From an uncultured Lachnospiraceae bacterium (GTDB taxonomy: Bacteria > Bacillota > Clostridia > Lachnospirales > Lachnospiraceae), in the NCBI GenBank assembly GCA_934394615.1, contig CAKRRJ010000039.1, forward strand, positions 1 to 21,414: a stretch of 21,414 nucleotides of DNA. Reading direction: 5' to 3'. A program made the translations under genes and the position numbers. The notes beneath the pieces were generated by a model that was given only the letters and a program-made list of their open reading frames with translations, did no database searches and was not told the DNA's origin. Every line of letters begins with the position of its first letter. Positions within the stretch are counted from its first letter, which is position 1. Of this stretch, positions 14,211-21,414 are shown in pieces.

Positions 14211-15352
14211 GAAAGCAGCAGTCCGGCAGTCCGGTCTGCCACGGAGGCGATATTTACCGGAATCGTGTACAATACGATTTTTCGATCAATTTAAATCCCC
14301 TCGGGATGCCGGAAGGCGTAAAAAAGAGGCTTCTGGAGACGGTGGAAGATTGGGCGTGTTACCCGGACCCGCAGTGCGAGGCGCTTCGCAGGGCGCTTGC
14401 AGGTTTTCATCGGGTGAAGATGGAACACATTCTATGCTCCAATGGAGCGGCAGATCTGATCTATCAGCTGACGCGGATGTTAAAGCCCAAAAGGGCACTC
14501 CTGTTTGCCCCTGGGTTTGCGGAGTATGAGCAGGCACTTGCGCTTTGCGGATGCAGAACGGAGTACGAACCGCTTTTGCCGGAAGAACAGTTTCTTCCAG
14601 ATACAGATCGGTTCCGCGCGCGCATTACGGAGGAAACCGATCTGATTTTTGTATGCAATCCGAACAATCCGACGGGGCATGCCGTGCCGAAACGGGAGCT
14701 GATGCGGCTGGCAGAGCGCTGTCAGGAGACCGGCACCTGGATGATCCTGGATGAATGCTTCTGTGACCTTATGGATGAACCAGAGCGTTACAGCATGGTT
14801 TCGGAGGTAGAACGCTTTTTCCATCTCTTTATTCTGCGGGCTTTTACCAAGACCTATGCCATGGCAGGCTTGCGCCTGGGATACGGCATCTGTTCCGATG
14901 AAACGCTGATGCGCAGGCTGACTTTGGAGCGCCAGCCATGGAGCATTTCGGTCCCGGCACAGGAGGCGGGCTGCGCGGCACTTGAGGAAACCGCATATCT
15001 GGAAACGGCGCGAGTCCTGCTAAAGACAGAGCGGGAAACGCTCACGGCGGGACTTCGCCGTCTGGGCCTTACCGTGTTTGATTCGGATATCAATTTTATC
15101 CTGTTTTACCGGAAGGAAGAAAATGGATGCGCAGCAGAAACGCTCTATGAGGCGTGCTTAAAGCGAGGGGTCCTGCTGCGGGACTGCAGCAATTTTACGG
15201 GGCTTACACAGGGCTATTACCGTGTCTGTGTTGGCAGGCCGGAAGAAAACCAGGCACTGCTTCGGATTCTGGAACAGATCCTGGCAGGAAGCGGTTCCGG
15301 AAATGAAAATCAGGCACAGAGAGATTGCGAAAAAGACAAAAGGAGAAGGTAG
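14207..15352 (+). CDS. cobD: threonine-phosphate decarboxylase (CobD), PLP enzyme
   Basis: This 381-aa fold-type I aminotransferase-like protein (HisC relative) in a cobalamin operon is best read as L-threonine-O-3-phosphate decarboxylase, which makes the aminopropanol phosphate used by CbiB. HGGDIY (about 13-18) and DFSINLNPLGMP (24-35) are typical of CobD rather than HisC. VCNPNNPTGHAVP, LDECFCDL and AFTKTYAMAGLRLGYG follow, with Lys215 as the PLP Schiff-base lysine. GGAGG precedes ATG 14207, which overlaps cbiB by 4 nt. The last 25 residues form a polar, charged tail (GSGSGNENQAQRDCEKDK) beyond the normal end, and the DNA of that tail holds the ribosome binding site of the next gene. It is the last cobalamin gene in the run. 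Confidence 0.88.
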   Translation: MRKQQSGSPVCHGGDIYRNRVQYDFSINLNPLGMPEGVKKRLLETVEDWACYPDPQCEALRRALAGFHRVKMEHILCSNGAADLIYQLTRMLKPKRALLFAPGFAEYEQALALCGCRTEYEPLLPEEQFLPDTDRFRARITEETDLIFVCNPNNPTGHAVPKRELMRLAERCQETGTWMILDECFCDLMDEPERYSMVSEVERFFHLFILRAFTKTYAMAGLRLGYGICSDETLMRRLTLERQPWSISVPAQEAGCAALEETAYLETARVLLKTERETLTAGLRRLGLTVFDSDINFILFYRKEENGCAAETLYEACLKRGVLLRDCSNFTGLTQGYYRVCVGRPEENQALLRILEQILAGSGSGNENQAQRDCEKDKRRR

Positions 15353-15354
15353 CT

Positions 15355-16965
15355 ATGAGTTTATACCGGATTATCCTCGCAGACGATGAGGAGGAAGTGC
15401 GCAAGGGCATCATACGAAAGATCGACTGGAGCGGCCTTGGATTTGAGGTGGTCGGAGACGCGGAAAACGGCGCGGAGGCTTTGGAAAAGATCGAACAGCT
15501 GGAGCCGGAGGTCGTCATGACCGACATCCGCATGCCGTTTATGGATGGCCTGACGCTGACGGAGAAGATCCGCCAGAAGTATCCGTCCATGAAGGTCCTG
15601 ATCTTTTCCGGCTTCGATGATTTTGAGTATGCCCAGCAGGCCATCAAGCTGAATGTGACGGAGTACATCTTAAAGCCGGTCAACGTGGAGGAACTTTCCG
15701 AGATCCTCACACGGGTAAAGAAAAATCTGGATGAGGAGATCCGGCAGCGGCGTGACGCGGCCATTCTGCGCGAGAGCTACCAGAAAAGTCTTCCGATCCT
15801 GCGCGAGGTATTCTTAAACGACCTGGCGCGCGGAACGGCGGATGCCCACATGGCGGAGGAAAAACTGCGGGAATACAGCGTGGATATTCTCCATGCGAAA
15901 AAGTGGATCGCGGCACTGTTACATATCGAGGCGGAGAATGCGGACCGGCCGGATGCCCTTCAGAAAGAGCTGGTGCCGATTTCCGTGCGCCAGATCGCGG
16001 AGGACAATTTAAAGGACTACTGCCGGTTTACGATTTTTAACTCTTCGGCAGGCATTACGCTTCTGGCGGCGATCGACGAAGACAATTCCCAGACAGAACT
16101 GCTGGATCATCTGGGCGACATCTGCAAGGAATGCCGCAGGGTTCTGGATGTGACCGTTACCATCGCGGTCGGACACAGCTGCCAGGAACTTTCCGAGATC
16201 AGCCGCGCGTACCAGTCTGCAGTGGACGCGCTCGGCTACAAGGCGATTGTCGGGGCCGGTCAGGTCATCTACATTAACGATGTGGAGCCGGTGAGCCGGG
16301 GCAAACTGAAGTTCGATAACGCGGATGAGAACGATTTTATTACAGCAGTCAAATTCGGGCCGGAAGAAAAAATCCGGGAGACCATAAAGAAGCTGACGGA
16401 ACGCATGGGCGATGCCAAGGTGCATGTCCGGCAGCAGCAGCTCTACATGCTCTCACTCTTTAACTGCGTGACACGGCTCATACAGCAGTATGACCTGACT
16501 ACGCGCGAGATCTTTGATACGGAAAAACAGTACCTCGATATTCCGGCGGCGATTGGAAAGCCGGATGAGTTTGAGGCATGGATTCTGGATGTTTCCCTGC
16601 GCATTCATGAGAGCCTGAACCGGGAGCGCGACAATACCACGAAAAAAGTTATTCTGGAGGCAAGGCGCTATATCGAAAGCCATTACCAGGATCCGTCTCT
16701 TTCGGTGGAAATGATTTGTCGCGAACTCCACATGAGTCCGGCATATTTTTCTACCATGTTCCGCAAGGTGACCGGCCAGACCTACATTGCGTACCTGACG
16801 GAAGTGCGCCTGCAGAAAGCGGTGGAACTCTTAAACGAGACGGATGACAAGACCTATGTGATCGCGCAGAAGGTTGGGTATCAGGAGCAGAACTATTTCA
16901 GCTATGTCTTTAAAAAACGCTTCGGCATCTCACCGACGAAATACCGCGGCGCGCAGAACAGCTAG
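15355..16965 (+). CDS. YesN-type response regulator, AraC output
   Basis: The 536-aa regulator has an N-terminal receiver domain (1-120) with acidic pocket DD (10-11), phospho-acceptor Asp57 in MTDIRMP and Lys107 in YILKPVN. A long middle region (about 130-420) is typical of the YesN class. The C-terminal AraC-type double helix-turn-helix (about 435-536) shows SLSVEMICRELHMSPAYFST and then YVIAQKVGYQEQNYFSYVFKKRFGISPTKYR (two motifs read in order). Start 15355 follows AAAAGGAGAAGG. It begins 2 nt after the cobalamin operon's last stop and no promoter is seen between, so it could be cotranscribed. It pairs with the kinase 12 nt downstream and probably regulates the MglB-like transporter genes that follow. 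Confidence 0.93.
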   Translation: MSLYRIILADDEEEVRKGIIRKIDWSGLGFEVVGDAENGAEALEKIEQLEPEVVMTDIRMPFMDGLTLTEKIRQKYPSMKVLIFSGFDDFEYAQQAIKLNVTEYILKPVNVEELSEILTRVKKNLDEEIRQRRDAAILRESYQKSLPILREVFLNDLARGTADAHMAEEKLREYSVDILHAKKWIAALLHIEAENADRPDALQKELVPISVRQIAEDNLKDYCRFTIFNSSAGITLLAAIDEDNSQTELLDHLGDICKECRRVLDVTVTIAVGHSCQELSEISRAYQSAVDALGYKAIVGAGQVIYINDVEPVSRGKLKFDNADENDFITAVKFGPEEKIRETIKKLTERMGDAKVHVRQQQLYMLSLFNCVTRLIQQYDLTTREIFDTEKQYLDIPAAIGKPDEFEAWILDVSLRIHESLNRERDNTTKKVILEARRYIESHYQDPSLSVEMICRELHMSPAYFSTMFRKVTGQTYIAYLTEVRLQKAVELLNETDDKTYVIAQKVGYQEQNYFSYVFKKRFGISPTKYRGAQNS

Positions 16966-16977
16966 TGGGGAGGCGTT

Positions 16978-18831
16978 ATGGTAAGAAAGAGATTAACGGA
17001 GTTTTTTGGCCGTGTCAGCATCCGTTCCACCATCTATCTGTACTTTACCATCAGCGCGCTCACGGCCCTGATCCTGATGGGAATCTCGTTCTACGGGCGC
17101 CTGGTCGGACAGATGACGGCGGCGATCCAGGAGGAGAACCAGACGATGCTTGCGCAGGTCAACCACTCGGTGGATTCCTACCTGCGCACCATCATGAAGC
17201 TGTCGGATTCGCTGTATTACGATGTCATCAAGAACGCGGATCTCTCGAAGGAGAGCATTCACAACGAGCTGAATCTTCTTTATGACAACAACCGTGACTG
17301 CGTATCCAACATCGCACTTTTGTCCAAGCAGGGCGAACTCATCGATACGTTTCCGGCGGCGCGCTTAAAGACCGGACTGGATGTGACGGCAGAGGACTGG
17401 TTTTCTGATACGCTGGAACGCACAGAAAACCTGCACTTTACCACGCCTCATGTCCAGTATATTTTCGATGGTGACGAAAACCAGTACACCTGGGTCATCA
17501 CCATGACCCGTGCGGTAGAAATCACGAAAGGCGTATCCACAGAGCAGGGCATTCTGCTGATCGACATTACCTATGGAAGCTTAAAGCAGCTGCTCGACAG
17601 CATCACCATGGGAAACCACGGATACCTCTATATGGTAAGCCCGGGCGGACAGCTGATCTACCATCCGCAGATGCAGCTGATTGACGCAGGCCAGATGGAA
17701 GAGAATTTCCAGGAGGCAGCAGGTTACCGGGATGGCAATTACCGCGAATCTTATCAGGGGGAGATCCGCGATGTGACAGTCAAATCGGTCGGCTACACCG
17801 GCTGGAAGTTAGTCGGCGTGACCCCGGAGAAGGACAGCTACTTGAACACCCTGAAAACAAAGCTGTTTATGGTCTTTCTGATCGCGCTGTTTCTGTTTAT
17901 GCTGATGATCACGAACGCGTCGATCTCATCCCGCATCACCACGCCGATCCGCGAGCTGGAAAAGTCGGTCAACGCGCTGGAGGCGGGCAATCTCGATGTG
18001 GAGGTTTACCAGGGCGGTTCGTATGAAATCCGTCATCTTGGCCGCTCCATCGGTGATATGGCAAGACAGATCAAGGTGCTGATGCAGGATATTGTGGCGG
18101 AGCACGAATCCAAGCGAAAGAGCGAGTTTGACACGCTTCAGTCGCAGATCAACCCGCATTTTCTGTATAACACGCTGGATATTATTGTGTGGATGATCGA
18201 GAACGAGCAGAAATCCGAGGCGGTCAAGGTCGTCACGGCGCTGGCCAGATTTTTCCGCATCAGCTTAAGCAAGGGAAAAAGCATCATACCGGTGCGCGAT
18301 GAGCTGGAGCATGTGCGAAACTACCTGATGATCCAGCAGATGCGATTTAAGAATAAATTCACCTACTCCATCGACGCGGCGCCGGAGGTTCTGGGCTTTG
18401 CGAGTTTAAAGCTCATGCTGCAGCCGCTTGTGGAAAACGCGATCTATCACGGCATGGAGTTTAAAGACGGGGACGGCATGATCGGGATTAAAGTGGAGCA
18501 GAAAGAAGACGGACTCTGGTTCACAGTGCTCGACAACGGTCTTGGCATGACACAGGAGCAGGTGGAGACGCTTCTGACCGATCATGCGCATGTTTCCTCC
18601 AAACGCGGCTCTGGCATCGGGGTGAAGAATGTCAACGAGCGGATCCGTCTGTATTTCGGAAATGAGTACGGACTTTTTATTGAATCGGAGCCAGATGAGG
18701 GAACCACGATCCGCATTCATCTTCCGGCAGTGGATTACCGGGAAATTCAGGAAAATCAGGGAACGCCGGCAAATCCGAACAGGAAAGAAAACCAGGAAGA
18801 CAAAAAAGAGCAGGAGGAGAAAATGGGATGA
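16978..18831 (+). CDS. YesM-type sensor histidine kinase
   Basis: This is a 617-aa membrane kinase. Membrane span 1 (about 15-40) and span 2 (about 295-318) enclose an extracytoplasmic sensor of about 255 residues that looks like a double-Cache fold (WVITMTRAVE, GILLIDITYGSLKQLLD, GYLYMVSPGGQLIYHP). A HAMP domain follows (about 319-370), then the His_kinase motif LQSQINPHFLYNTLD with His394, the N-box QPLVENAIYHG (482-492) and G-boxes DNGLGM and GSGIGVKNVNERI. The start at 16978 has GGGGAGG upstream. A charged tail (ENQEDKKEQEEK) ends the protein and its last 4 nt overlap the next gene. Signal is likely a sugar, directly or through the anchored binding protein encoded next. Confidence 0.93.
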   Translation: MVRKRLTEFFGRVSIRSTIYLYFTISALTALILMGISFYGRLVGQMTAAIQEENQTMLAQVNHSVDSYLRTIMKLSDSLYYDVIKNADLSKESIHNELNLLYDNNRDCVSNIALLSKQGELIDTFPAARLKTGLDVTAEDWFSDTLERTENLHFTTPHVQYIFDGDENQYTWVITMTRAVEITKGVSTEQGILLIDITYGSLKQLLDSITMGNHGYLYMVSPGGQLIYHPQMQLIDAGQMEENFQEAAGYRDGNYRESYQGEIRDVTVKSVGYTGWKLVGVTPEKDSYLNTLKTKLFMVFLIALFLFMLMITNASISSRITTPIRELEKSVNALEAGNLDVEVYQGGSYEIRHLGRSIGDMARQIKVLMQDIVAEHESKRKSEFDTLQSQINPHFLYNTLDIIVWMIENEQKSEAVKVVTALARFFRISLSKGKSIIPVRDELEHVRNYLMIQQMRFKNKFTYSIDAAPEVLGFASLKLMLQPLVENAIYHGMEFKDGDGMIGIKVEQKEDGLWFTVLDNGLGMTQEQVETLLTDHAHVSSKRGSGIGVKNVNERIRLYFGNEYGLFIESEPDEGTTIRIHLPAVDYREIQENQGTPANPNRKENQEDKKEQEEKMG

Positions 18832-19799
18832 GAAAAAAAGAAACGTGGCTCTGGCTTGGCTTTGGCATCGTTCTGGTCTTTTTGTACCTGCTTTCCTCCA
18901 CAGATCTCATGATCAAGGAACGCAAGACGGAAATTTACCCGGTTTCCGTGATCCTGGATGACGCGACGGACGAATCGTACCAGAATTTCAAAAAGGGCGT
19001 GGACCGGGCAGCCATCGAACTCAATGTGGATGTGAGTCTTATTACCCTTTACGAGGGCGGCGACGCGGCGCAGCAGATCGAGCGGATGGCAAGGGAACAG
19101 CAGGACGGCGCGAAAGCGCTTATTGTGATGCCGGTAGAAGAGAATGCGCTGGAGGATGCGCTGGCAGACAAGCGTGTTCAGATTCCGATCGTGCTCGTAA
19201 ACTCGGAACTTCCGCGCGACAAGGTCTCCTCGCTGGTTACGACGGATTACGATGCCATGGGAAGGAACCTTGCGGAACAGGTTATTGCGGAACATGGGAC
19301 AGAGGTCCCGGTGTATCTGTTTTACGCGCGAAAGGAATCCGCTGCAAGGCGGCATTTCCAGGACGGCGTGGAGGCAGTCCTGCAGGCTGGCGGCTGTGAG
19401 ATACGCCGGTTCTCCAGGCATGGAGACAGCACATTCCGACAGGAAATCGAGGCGTTAGTTTACCCGGAATCCCGCCAGGCTGTCATCATTGCGCTGGATC
19501 CGGAAACACTTCTGGAGGCGGCGCAGATCCTGGCGGACAGCAGTGTCTATCTGGAACATGTGTATGGACTGTATGGGAGAGGCACGACCACGCCGGTTTT
19601 AAATTATCTCGACCGCGGCATCATAACGGGATTGTGCGTTACGGATGATTTCAGTACCGGGTATTTAAGCGTAAAACGCGCGGTCCAGATCCTCTCTAAC
19701 CAAAAGTTAGAGGAGGAGACTGTACTCGACAGCTATTATATCCGAAAAGACGACCTTCGCAGGCCGGAATATGAAAAGATGCTTTATCCCATAGAGTAG
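18828..19799 (+). CDS. membrane-anchored periplasmic binding domain protein
   Basis: The 323-aa protein has one N-terminal span (about 7-23, WLWLGFGIVLVFLYLLS) with no lipobox cysteine, so it is anchored rather than lipidated. The rest is a periplasmic sugar-binding (Peripla_BP_4-like) fold: VSVILDDATDESYQNFKKGV, ALIVMPVEENAL, IPIVLVNSELP, VTTDYDAMGRNLAEQV, and late VYGLYGRGTTTPVLNYLDRG. Translation is coupled to the kinase (4-nt overlap). Context suggests that it presents sugar to the kinase sensor domain, as the XylFII protein does for LytS in clostridial xylose control, and not that it feeds a transporter. The ligand is not known; the next genes point to galactose or glucose. Confidence 0.82.
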   Translation: MRKKETWLWLGFGIVLVFLYLLSSTDLMIKERKTEIYPVSVILDDATDESYQNFKKGVDRAAIELNVDVSLITLYEGGDAAQQIERMAREQQDGAKALIVMPVEENALEDALADKRVQIPIVLVNSELPRDKVSSLVTTDYDAMGRNLAEQVIAEHGTEVPVYLFYARKESAARRHFQDGVEAVLQAGGCEIRRFSRHGDSTFRQEIEALVYPESRQAVIIALDPETLLEAAQILADSSVYLEHVYGLYGRGTTTPVLNYLDRGIITGLCVTDDFSTGYLSVKRAVQILSNQKLEEETVLDSYYIRKDDLRRPEYEKMLYPIE

Positions 19800-19811
19800 G
19801 AGGGAATCTGT

Positions 19812-20876
19812 ATGAAACAACATGTTGAGGATGTACGCAGGGAGAACATGAACATACACGGACGAAACGCGCTGGTCCTGCTTCTGGCATTTTCTGTTCC
19901 GCTTATGCTTTCCGGGTGCGGGAGCAAAACGGCACCGGAAAAGAAAAATTCCATCCGCATCGGTGTGAGCCTGTACCGCGCGGACGATACGTTCATCGGA
20001 AATATCCGCTCTGAGCTGGAAAAGAAAGCCAAATCCTACGAGCAGGAGACGGGCATCAAAGTAACGCTCGATATCCAGGATGCCAAGGGAAACCAGTATA
20101 CGCAGAATAAACAGGTGGAGCGCTTTATCTCTCTGGGATGTGACGCGCTGTGCGTGAATCCGGTGGACCGCACGACCTCATCCGGCATCATTGACCCGGC
20201 GATGGCAGCAGATGTACCGGTCATATTTTTCAACCGCCAGCCGGTGGAAGAAGACATGGACCGCTGGGACAGGCTCTACTATGTGGGAGCGGATGCCAAG
20301 GAGTCGGCGGTTCTGGAGGCAGAGATCGTGGCGGACCAGTATGAGAAAGACCCGGCATCCCTGGATAAGAACGGGGACGGCGTCATCAGCTATGTGCTCC
20401 TGGAGGGGGAGAGCAATCACCAGGATTCCCTGATCCGCACGGAGTGGTCAGTCCAGACGTTAAAAGACCGCCATGTTCCGATCGAAAAGATTACAGGCGG
20501 CATTGCTAACTGGGAACGTTCCCAGGCTTCGGCCCTGATGGAACAGTGGCTGGAGGCGTATCCGGATAAGATCGAGCTGGTCCTCAGCAACAACGATGAT
20601 ATGGCGCTGGGAGCAATTGACGCGATCGACCGTACAGGCGGAAAGAAAATCAGTGTTGTCGGGATTGACGGAACCACACAGGGACAGGACGCGGTGAGAA
20701 GCGGGAAGATGCTGGGAACCGTATCATCCGATAAGAGCGGCTACGCGGATGCCATCTTTACCATTGCGGCATCGGCTGGATTGGGTGAACCAATTCCGGC
20801 AGAAATCGCCCTGGAGGATGGGAAATACTACTGGAGTATGCAGAAAAATATCATAAAAGAGAAAATAAATCCATAA
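19812..20876 (+). CDS. galactose/glucose-binding lipoprotein, MglB-like
   Basis: The 354-aa protein has a lipoprotein signal with lipobox LMLSGC and then a type I periplasmic binding fold (IGVSLYRADDTFIGNIRSEL). An EF-hand-like calcium loop DKNGDGVISYVLLEGES is kept, as in E. coli MglB. So are the regions of its sugar contacts: IANWERSQ (Trp), LSNNDDMALGA (Asn/Asp) and VVGIDGTTQG (Asp). The ligand is thus probably galactose, glucose or a methyl-galactoside. AGGAGGG supports the ATG at 19812. An in-frame ATG at 19848 (MNIHGRN), also with GGGAG before it, would give a more normal 23-residue signal, so the start is open. It follows the anchored sensor by 12 nt. It may be a second receptor for the kinase or a transport component. 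Confidence 0.88.
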   Translation: MKQHVEDVRRENMNIHGRNALVLLLAFSVPLMLSGCGSKTAPEKKNSIRIGVSLYRADDTFIGNIRSELEKKAKSYEQETGIKVTLDIQDAKGNQYTQNKQVERFISLGCDALCVNPVDRTTSSGIIDPAMAADVPVIFFNRQPVEEDMDRWDRLYYVGADAKESAVLEAEIVADQYEKDPASLDKNGDGVISYVLLEGESNHQDSLIRTEWSVQTLKDRHVPIEKITGGIANWERSQASALMEQWLEAYPDKIELVLSNNDDMALGAIDAIDRTGGKKISVVGIDGTTQGQDAVRSGKMLGTVSSDKSGYADAIFTIAASAGLGEPIPAEIALEDGKYYWSMQKNIIKEKINP

Positions 20877-20879
20877 AAA

Positions 20880-20941
20880 ATTGTACAATCGAAAAAATTT
20901 AATAATCCAGAAAAGAAAATCCTATGGAAAAATGCACAATC
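20880..20941. promoter_or_regulatory. possible operator: two similar half-sites around the mglB-like promoter
   Basis: TGTACAATC (20882-20890), inside the palindrome ATTGTACAAT at 20880-20889, and TGCACAATC (20933-20941) repeat directly, 51 bp apart or about five helical turns. The second copy lies in the spacer of the promoter at 20925-20953. AraC-type regulators often use direct repeats near the -35 box, so the regulator encoded at 15355 is a candidate. This is inference. Confidence 0.35.
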
Positions 20942-20953
20942 CGCCCTTATAAT
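20925..20953 (+). promoter_or_regulatory. promoter before the second MglB-like gene
   Basis: TATAAT (20948-20953) is perfect; TGGAAA (20925-20930), 17 nt upstream, matches the -35 box at only 4 of 6 positions. A weak -35 box is usual at activator-dependent promoters. The leader would be about 70 nt and ends with the ribosome binding site AAAGGGAGGA before the ATG at 21029. Confidence 0.6.
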
Positions 20954-21028
20954 GAACATGTCAGATGGAGAAAGTAAACAAAAACTTACAAACAATGACA
21001 ATTTTAAATTAAAGGGAGGATTTACATC

Positions 21029-21414
21029 ATGAGATTAACCAAGAAAGTAACCGCTATGGCAATGGCATCCTGCATGATCCTGTCCATGACAGCATGCGGC
21101 GGAAGCAAACCGGCAGAAACCACCGCAGCAGCAACTGAGGCTGCTACCGAAGCTGCAAGCGAAGCAGCAGAGTCTACCGCAGAGGAAGTCAAAGAAGCAG
21201 CTGGCGGCGACTACGCAGACAAGAAAGTCGGCATTTCCATTTATAAATTCGATGATAACTTCATGACTCTGTACCGTACCGAGTTAGAGAGATATCTGGT
21301 AGAGGATCTTGGATTCAAGAAAGAGAACATCACCGTTCAGGATGGTAAGGGCGATCAGGCAGAGCAGACCAACCAGATCCAGAACTTCATCGCTTCCGGC
21401 GTTGACGTTATGAT
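21029..21414 (+). CDS. galactose-type ABC transporter binding lipoprotein (partial)
   Basis: The 5' part of a gene that runs off the window; 128 codons are present. AAAGGGAGGA precedes the ATG. The signal MRLTKKVTAMAMASCMILSM is followed by a lipobox-like MTAC with Cys23, then an Ala/Glu/Thr-rich linker of about 40 residues. The binding domain then begins, KVGISIYKFDDNFMTLYRTE, very close to the MglB-like protein just upstream (VSLYRADDTF). DGKGDQAEQTNQIQNFIASG is also shared. As it has its own promoter and follows the two-component genes, it is probably the transport binding protein, with the ATPase (mglA) and permease (mglC) expected beyond the right edge. Confidence 0.87.
   Translation, partial: MRLTKKVTAMAMASCMILSMTACGGSKPAETTAAATEAATEAASEAAESTAEEVKEAAGGDYADKKVGISIYKFDDNFMTLYRTELERYLVEDLGFKKENITVQDGKGDQAEQTNQIQNFIASGVDVM

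Noticed and set aside
21139..21200. repetitive Ala/Glu/Thr coding stretch as a DNA repeat
   Set aside because: It is the usual low-complexity linker after a lipoprotein signal, in frame with the MglB-like gene.

Overview
The window looks like chromosome of a spore-forming Gram-positive anaerobe, most likely a clostridial member of the Lachnospiraceae. This is inferred from four things: an alpha/beta-type small acid-soluble spore protein gene, anaerobic-route (Cbi) cobalamin enzymes, a PadR/DUF1700/PspC cassette, and YesM/YesN-type sugar regulation feeding MglB-like lipoproteins. I cannot name the species. Almost every gene reads on the + strand, with very short gaps or 4-17 nt overlaps, so the layout is a series of tight operons. 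No tRNA, rRNA, CRISPR array, transposase or phage gene was seen.

Layout. 1-641 is gene-poor: two tandem mini-hairpins, a doubtful minus-strand small ORF, a terminator-like hairpin and an extended -10 promoter. 642-1160 encodes a zinc-ribbon membrane protein. A second promoter (1182-1211) and a hairpin leader precede an operon of nitroreductase, a small Nif11-like protein, the sodium/glutamate symporter GltS and a 67-aa protein with a duplicated AVPEIHI motif; it ends at a strong terminator (3731-3774). A consensus promoter followed by a 23-bp palindrome drives padR, a DUF1700 (HAAS-like) membrane protein, a 46-aa single-span protein that looks like a DUF4097 protein cut off after its anchor, and a PspC-domain protein. 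A hairpin that hides the ribosome binding site leads into the spore-protein gene.

The core (5588-15352) is a cobalamin operon. Its apparent promoter lies in the 3' end of the spore-protein gene, and the -10 box overlaps that gene's stop codon. It encodes CbiD, a CbiG-CbiJ-CbiE triple fusion, a CbiT-CbiA fusion, CobU, CobS, a mini CobU paralogue, CbiB and an L-threonine-phosphate decarboxylase (CobD). These cover ring contraction and decarboxylation steps, a,c-amidation, aminopropanol arm supply and attachment, and nucleotide-loop assembly. The chelatase, CbiL, CbiH, CbiF, CbiC, CbiP and CobT are not here and would have to be elsewhere. No cobalamin riboswitch fits in the roughly 40-nt leader.

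Two bases after the cobalamin operon comes a sugar-sensing unit: a YesN-type AraC response regulator, a YesM-type histidine kinase, a membrane-anchored periplasmic-binding-domain protein, a galactose/glucose-binding (MglB-like) lipoprotein, then a separate promoter and a second MglB-like lipoprotein running off the window. I infer a three-component sensor (anchored binding protein, kinase, regulator) controlling an Mgl-type ABC transporter whose ATPase and permease genes should lie just beyond the right edge.
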